The notes under the pieces were generated by a model. That model searched no databases. It was given only the letters and a program-made list of their open reading frames with translations, and was not told the DNA's origin. Positions 60,581 to 64,000 of a stretch of 64,000 nucleotides of DNA are shown one piece after another. Source of the DNA: Planococcus citri (lineage: Eukaryota; Arthropoda; Insecta; Hemiptera; Pseudococcidae). Positions within the stretch are counted from its first letter, which is position 1. Each line of letters begins with the position of its first letter. Made by a program: the position numbers and the translations under genes. The stretch lies in NCBI RefSeq assembly GCF_950023065.1, contig NC_088677.1, positions 12,604,001-12,668,000 of the forward strand. The letters are read 5' to 3'.

Positions 60581-62485
60581 ATGAACACTCCTCCAGCTTT
60601 GAACACACGCAGTAGGGTGAGTAGAAAACCTTGTAAATTTTTCGAATTTCGTAAACGTAATCGGAAATCGGTTTTAAATAACATCAGTGAAATGGAACAG
60701 GAAAATAGCCAAAATTCCACTCACTCTGTCTTTAGTGATCATTCTCAGACATATGCTAAAGAGCATGTATATGAAGATATGAGTGACCTACAAACCCCAA
60801 GTGATGAAGGGATAGGTACCCAACAGTACTCTCGCCCCTTTGAACCAGAGCTTTTTAAAGATACTACCAATGAGCAAGTATTTGCAATTTTTCAAAAAAC
60901 TTGGGACTGGAATGAAAAAATTGATGCCGAAGTAAAAAAGAATTTTGAAAATCAAAAAGATAAAATTCAAAATGCCACAAAGGTAGCATGCGAGGCAAAG
61001 GGAATTGGAATTTATGTCAACTCTAAACTTGCTGATCTTGCAACCCAAGCTCATAACAACCTGAAAGAAGCAGGAACCTGGGTTGATGAATTGAAAGAAA
61101 AATTAAAATCTACTCGCATTGCACTGATCGAAACAAATAATGTCACGAAAGGGAATACTTTGGACTTGCAACGAATTTCTGAAACAATTGACAAAATTTG
61201 TCAAGAAACTAAAAAGCGTGATGAAGGTTGTGCTCAAATTGTTGAAGAAATTAATAACATCAAAGAAAAAATCCAATATACTCCCTCAGCAAGTGGCTCA
61301 AAAGTTAAATCTCTCGCGATTGATGCAGGATCTATAAAAAGTGCAGGTATTACTTTCACAGACGACCAACTGCATTTTCCGCACGAATTCTTGGACGAAT
61401 TTGATGCGTATTTTTCGGAAACAAATGTAGCTGAAAGACATAAGATTCTGGCATTTAAAGGGGTGATTGTTACAAAAACTCGTAAATCATTCCTTGAGAC
61501 GGTACGAAACGTACGAAATTACCGCGAATTGAAAAATAAATTTCTGGACTTTTACTGGGATCGCAGAGCTCAAAATGAAGCAATGAAAGCTTGCAGATAT
61601 GAGTTCAACTCCGCGGAAGACCTCAAAGATATGGCAAATAAAATGGCCAGATGGGCTAAATCACTTCGAAATCATCGCCATAGAAGTGAGGATGAAATTA
61701 TCGACATCCTGATAGGGAAAGCTCCAGAAAATTACCAGACTAGACTAATGGAAGAAGGACAGTCCATGGATGATTTTCTTGAAAAATTGTCCAATTTGGC
61801 TAGAATTCAATACGATCCTGAAAATGAAGTACCTGTTAGGTTTCAACGAAATTATAGACGTAAATTTGATGACCCTCCCGTACCCGGCCCTGTAATTAAT
61901 TCGCGATACAATAATAAGGACACACCTTTGAATGAGCAGTTACTGGCAATTTATAATCTTATCTCGCAGAAAGGGATTCCGAAAAATTTTAATGAAAATT
62001 TCACCAACAATCGCCAGCCAGTTCAAAATGAAAAACCATTTACGTTCTCACCTCCAACTTCGTCGAATCTCCCTGCAACGACTTATCCTCCGAAGGATAA
62101 GCCAGAACAGAAAACGATACTTCAAAACCCTAATCAAGTAAAAAACCCAAATACGACTACGTCAAATCCAACACCCAAGCCATTCGGTATTGATAAAAAT
62201 GGCAATTTGACAATTAACAGATTTAGACCAAAAACTCAATCCAACCCACCTGCGGCTGCCGTACAAGCAGTAGAATTTGATCAAGACCTAGATGAATACG
62301 TTGTAGACCAACCACCCCCAGAAGACTTAAATGATCAGGTGGCGACATGCAACATGTTAAACACAATCTTCGCAGATGCGCCAGAAGAGTTGGATTTACA
62401 AACAATCACCGCTGCCTTGCAATTAATGACAACCACTCCCTCCGACGATGATGAAAGCTCTGCTTCGGGAAACGAAAGCCACTAG
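60581..62485 (+). CDS. Gag polyprotein of LTR retroelement
   Basis: This is an intact 634-codon ORF, read from the first in-frame ATG (60581). The frame opens 36 nt earlier with no ATG, and a second ATG at 60692 has a better Kozak context (GAAATGG). The N-terminal 80 residues are Arg/Ser-rich, then acidic. Residues about 95-245 look coiled-coil, with VDELKEKLKSTRIALIE and VEEINNIKEKIQ. Residues about 250-420 have the feel of a gypsy-type capsid, with FPHEFLDEFDAYFSE, LKNKFLDFYWD and DEIIDILIGKAPENYQ. The rest is Pro/Asn/Gln-rich with an acidic Ser-rich end. No CCHC zinc knuckle is present. Gag should form the virus-like particle in the cytoplasm. It ends at TAG 62483 inside a -1 frameshift signal leading to Pol. 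Assignment to Ty3/gypsy is likely but rests on fold-like patterns; the lack of any stop suggests a young copy. Confidence 0.85.
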   Translation: MNTPPALNTRSRVSRKPCKFFEFRKRNRKSVLNNISEMEQENSQNSTHSVFSDHSQTYAKEHVYEDMSDLQTPSDEGIGTQQYSRPFEPELFKDTTNEQVFAIFQKTWDWNEKIDAEVKKNFENQKDKIQNATKVACEAKGIGIYVNSKLADLATQAHNNLKEAGTWVDELKEKLKSTRIALIETNNVTKGNTLDLQRISETIDKICQETKKRDEGCAQIVEEINNIKEKIQYTPSASGSKVKSLAIDAGSIKSAGITFTDDQLHFPHEFLDEFDAYFSETNVAERHKILAFKGVIVTKTRKSFLETVRNVRNYRELKNKFLDFYWDRRAQNEAMKACRYEFNSAEDLKDMANKMARWAKSLRNHRHRSEDEIIDILIGKAPENYQTRLMEEGQSMDDFLEKLSNLARIQYDPENEVPVRFQRNYRRKFDDPPVPGPVINSRYNNKDTPLNEQLLAIYNLISQKGIPKNFNENFTNNRQPVQNEKPFTFSPPTSSNLPATTYPPKDKPEQKTILQNPNQVKNPNTTTSNPTPKPFGIDKNGNLTINRFRPKTQSNPPAAAVQAVEFDQDLDEYVVDQPPPEDLNDQVATCNMLNTIFADAPEELDLQTITAALQLMTTTPSDDDESSASGNESH

Positions 62486-64000
62486 GTAGCCGAGGGGCAA
62501 CTCCTAGTGCCTTCATAGCCCCCTCAGAATCAATTTTGGAAAAATATATTTGGGTTGGTGATGGGTTGAGCCATTACATAGCGCGCGGCGAAGTAACGTT
62601 ATCAAATGATTTACCCGACTATTTACGCGACCAATTAGCCCTTGAAGAATTACACCATAGGTTACAGAGGGCCAATTTCCCGAAAAAATCTCACTTTATA
62701 GTTTCTGCAGGTCAGTTAGAGTTCAATTTTTCGCGCAAACCGTATCACATCATTGAAAAACAGCTACACAACATAACCGACTTATTATTCAACAAGGGTG
62801 CACAGAGCATAATCCTATTATTCCCTCTGGCAAAACCACGCGCACCAGATGAATTTGATATAAAATTGTCTCGTTATGTCGACTTTAAGAACATATATGT
62901 ACGTGTAGCTAACAATCCTAAGATAAAATTCTTACGTATACCAGCTATGAGCTTTTTGGAAACAGAAATTATTCATAGTCAGGGTAAACAATACACCAGA
63001 CCCAGAGTTGGTACACGCAAAGAATTATTGCCAATAGAACAAAAATTCCACTATGTCTCTGCAATAAAACGATATTTTCCCTCCATCACGGAATACCGTG
63101 ATGTCCGCAATTTACTCATCTCAGAGATAACACGAATCGAATCATTCAAAGAAAGAATGGCGACACTTCCCACTCAAGCAGAAGTAGAATACTTGGGAAG
63201 TGACACCAATGAAAACACAACAGAAGCTCCAATCTATCAAATTTTAACACTCAAAAACTCAGAATTATGCAATAGACTCAAACCAGAAAGAAAAATTAAG
63301 AACGTGATTTGCAATCTCTATAACGATCCTGCAATTCTATCAGATTCACCAACAGCTATCAGTCTGGGTGAAATACTAGTCGCAAAAATCAATGAACAAC
63401 GATTCCATAAAATGATAAATAAAAAGAAAAAACAAAATATCGAGTTCATTGATGCGATAGACAACACTTCCCTTAAGAATGATGAGCCTGACCCAACAAC
63501 CTCCTCACAACTTGTGACTCAAAAAATTAATGACCCTGCGTGTGTCATACCAGTCACCATTGGTGCAAGAAAGGTTGCGCTACAACTCGATACAGGGGCA
63601 CTTCCCAATGTGGTCTCTCGTTTAATGGTCAAAACATTCCTTGAAGAGGCTCCAAATTGGGTGAAATTCATAAAACTCAAAAAACAAGTCCAACTTAGAT
63701 TGGCCAATAATTCACTAATTCCATCTGCGACACATATCATTGAACTTCAAATGATACTTGGAAACGAAATGATAAAGGTGCCATTCTACATCATTGACGC
63801 ACCAGGTCAGACATTTATTTTGGGCAGAATTACAATGGATTACTTAAAAATGAAATTGAATGTCCCCAAACGACTCGTAAAATGTAGACCAGAATTTTGC
63901 GAAAAATTCACAATACCGTTCATGCACACTGATGAATTTCAAAGTGCATTGATGGTATTCGCGTTGGTTACTAACGAACAAGAATATGAAACATTTTCCG
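62455..64000 (+). CDS. Pol polyprotein, 5' part (SGNH-like domain and aspartic protease)
   Basis: The frame is -1 to gag and open for 515 codons to the window end, so it is truncated there. No early ATG fits, and it is presumably made as a Gag-Pol fusion by frameshifting. The first about 200 residues look like an SGNH-hydrolase fold (separate entry). A linker of about 160 residues follows, Lys/Asn-rich near its end, without a recognised domain. Next comes a retropepsin-type protease: strand VIPVTIGARKVALQL, active site DTGA (63589-63600) and the second conserved strand FILGR (63814-63828). The distance between them, about 76 residues, is normal. The protease would cleave Gag and Pol during particle maturation. 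Reverse transcriptase, RNase H and integrase are expected downstream but are not in the window. Retroelement identity is secure; the clade cannot be set without RT. Confidence 0.85.
62467..62525 (+). promoter_or_regulatory. -1 ribosomal frameshift signal: slippery heptamer plus pseudoknot
   Basis: The heptamer G GGA AAC (62467-62473) is in the gag frame and fits X XXY YYZ exactly. A 6-nt spacer (62474-62479) follows. Stem 1 pairs CACTAGG (62480-62486) with CCTAGTG (62503-62509). Stem 2 pairs GAGGGG (62492-62497), inside the stem-1 loop, with CCCCTC (62520-62525). This is an H-type pseudoknot with connecting segments of 5, 5 and 10 nt. The gag stop lies inside stem 1. The pol frame is -1 to gag and opens at 62455, just after two stops (62449 and 62452), so slippage must occur within about 30 nt. 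All parts fit one another, although function is untested. Confidence 0.88.
62536..63080 (+). other. SGNH/GDSL-hydrolase-like domain in Pol, catalytic Ser missing
   Basis: Within Pol, YIWVGDGLSHYI (block I at 62548-62583) matches the strand-turn-helix around GDS of SGNH hydrolases, with Gly (codon 62563) in place of the nucleophile Ser. HFIVSAGQLEFN (62692-62727) sits where block III GTND is expected. It is followed by a helix and the strand IILLFPLAKPR, as in the usual 'ivvlpilPR' segment, then KIKFLRIPAMSFLE. A possible block V remnant is RPRVGTRKELLP. Order and spacing fit the fold, but Ser and the block III Asn-Asp are not conserved, so an active esterase is unlikely. This is inferred by eye, and an unrelated alpha/beta domain is possible. 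Confidence 0.45.

Noticed and set aside
60532..61054. Minus-strand frames under gag (60532-60720, 60788-61054)
   Set aside because: They overlap the clearly coding gag frame and have no features of their own.

Overview
The window is eukaryotic, AT-rich, repeat-dominated DNA, most likely from an arthropod and probably an insect. The supports are a Ty3/gypsy-type LTR retroelement with tRNA-Lys-like primer sites, hAT-like miniature transposons, a 5S rRNA-derived segment, and the frequent GTACCTACCTA-type word usage. No species-level marker is present; a hemipteran such as a mealybug is a guess. No host protein-coding gene, tRNA gene or CRISPR array was found.

About positions 526-54260 form one long mosaic of diverged repeat modules. 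Every copy of the landmark modules I followed lies in the same orientation. One landmark is a fixed poly(A) tract embedded in a conserved box, seen more than 20 times. The modules follow a recognisable order but are shuffled and truncated. Only the last part (46.5-54.2 kb) approaches a regular tandem of about 3.0-3.4 kb. Near the left end a 2.2-kb block is duplicated almost perfectly (588-2801 and 2802-5014).

Several elements interrupt the mosaic: a decayed antisense gypsy gag fragment (5.2-6.1 kb), a near-perfect 1-kb palindrome (8353-9345), a nested inverted-repeat element (12788-13308), a hairpin-bearing insertion (20.2-21.0 kb), a 4.8-kb foldback-like element with about 1-kb inverted arms and a 5S rRNA-derived segment (24595-29411), an unclassified insertion with internal duplications (37.9-38.7 kb), and a hAT-like miniature transposon with an 8-bp target duplication (45537-46493).

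From about 55.2 kb to the window end lies what looks like the 5' half of a large LTR retroelement. It has a candidate LTR (about 55188-56223, with TATA box and poly(A) signal), two tRNA-Lys-like primer-binding sites, an unusually long leader of about 4.3 kb containing three families of tandem repeats, a TATA promoter just upstream of gag, and a 634-residue Gag without a zinc knuckle. A textbook -1 frameshift signal (GGGAAAC, 6-nt spacer, H-type pseudoknot) leads into a Pol frame that stays open to the window end. Pol carries an SGNH-hydrolase-like domain with its catalytic serine replaced by glycine, placed before the aspartic protease. This gag/frameshift/pseudo-SGNH/protease arrangement is the most interesting part of the window.
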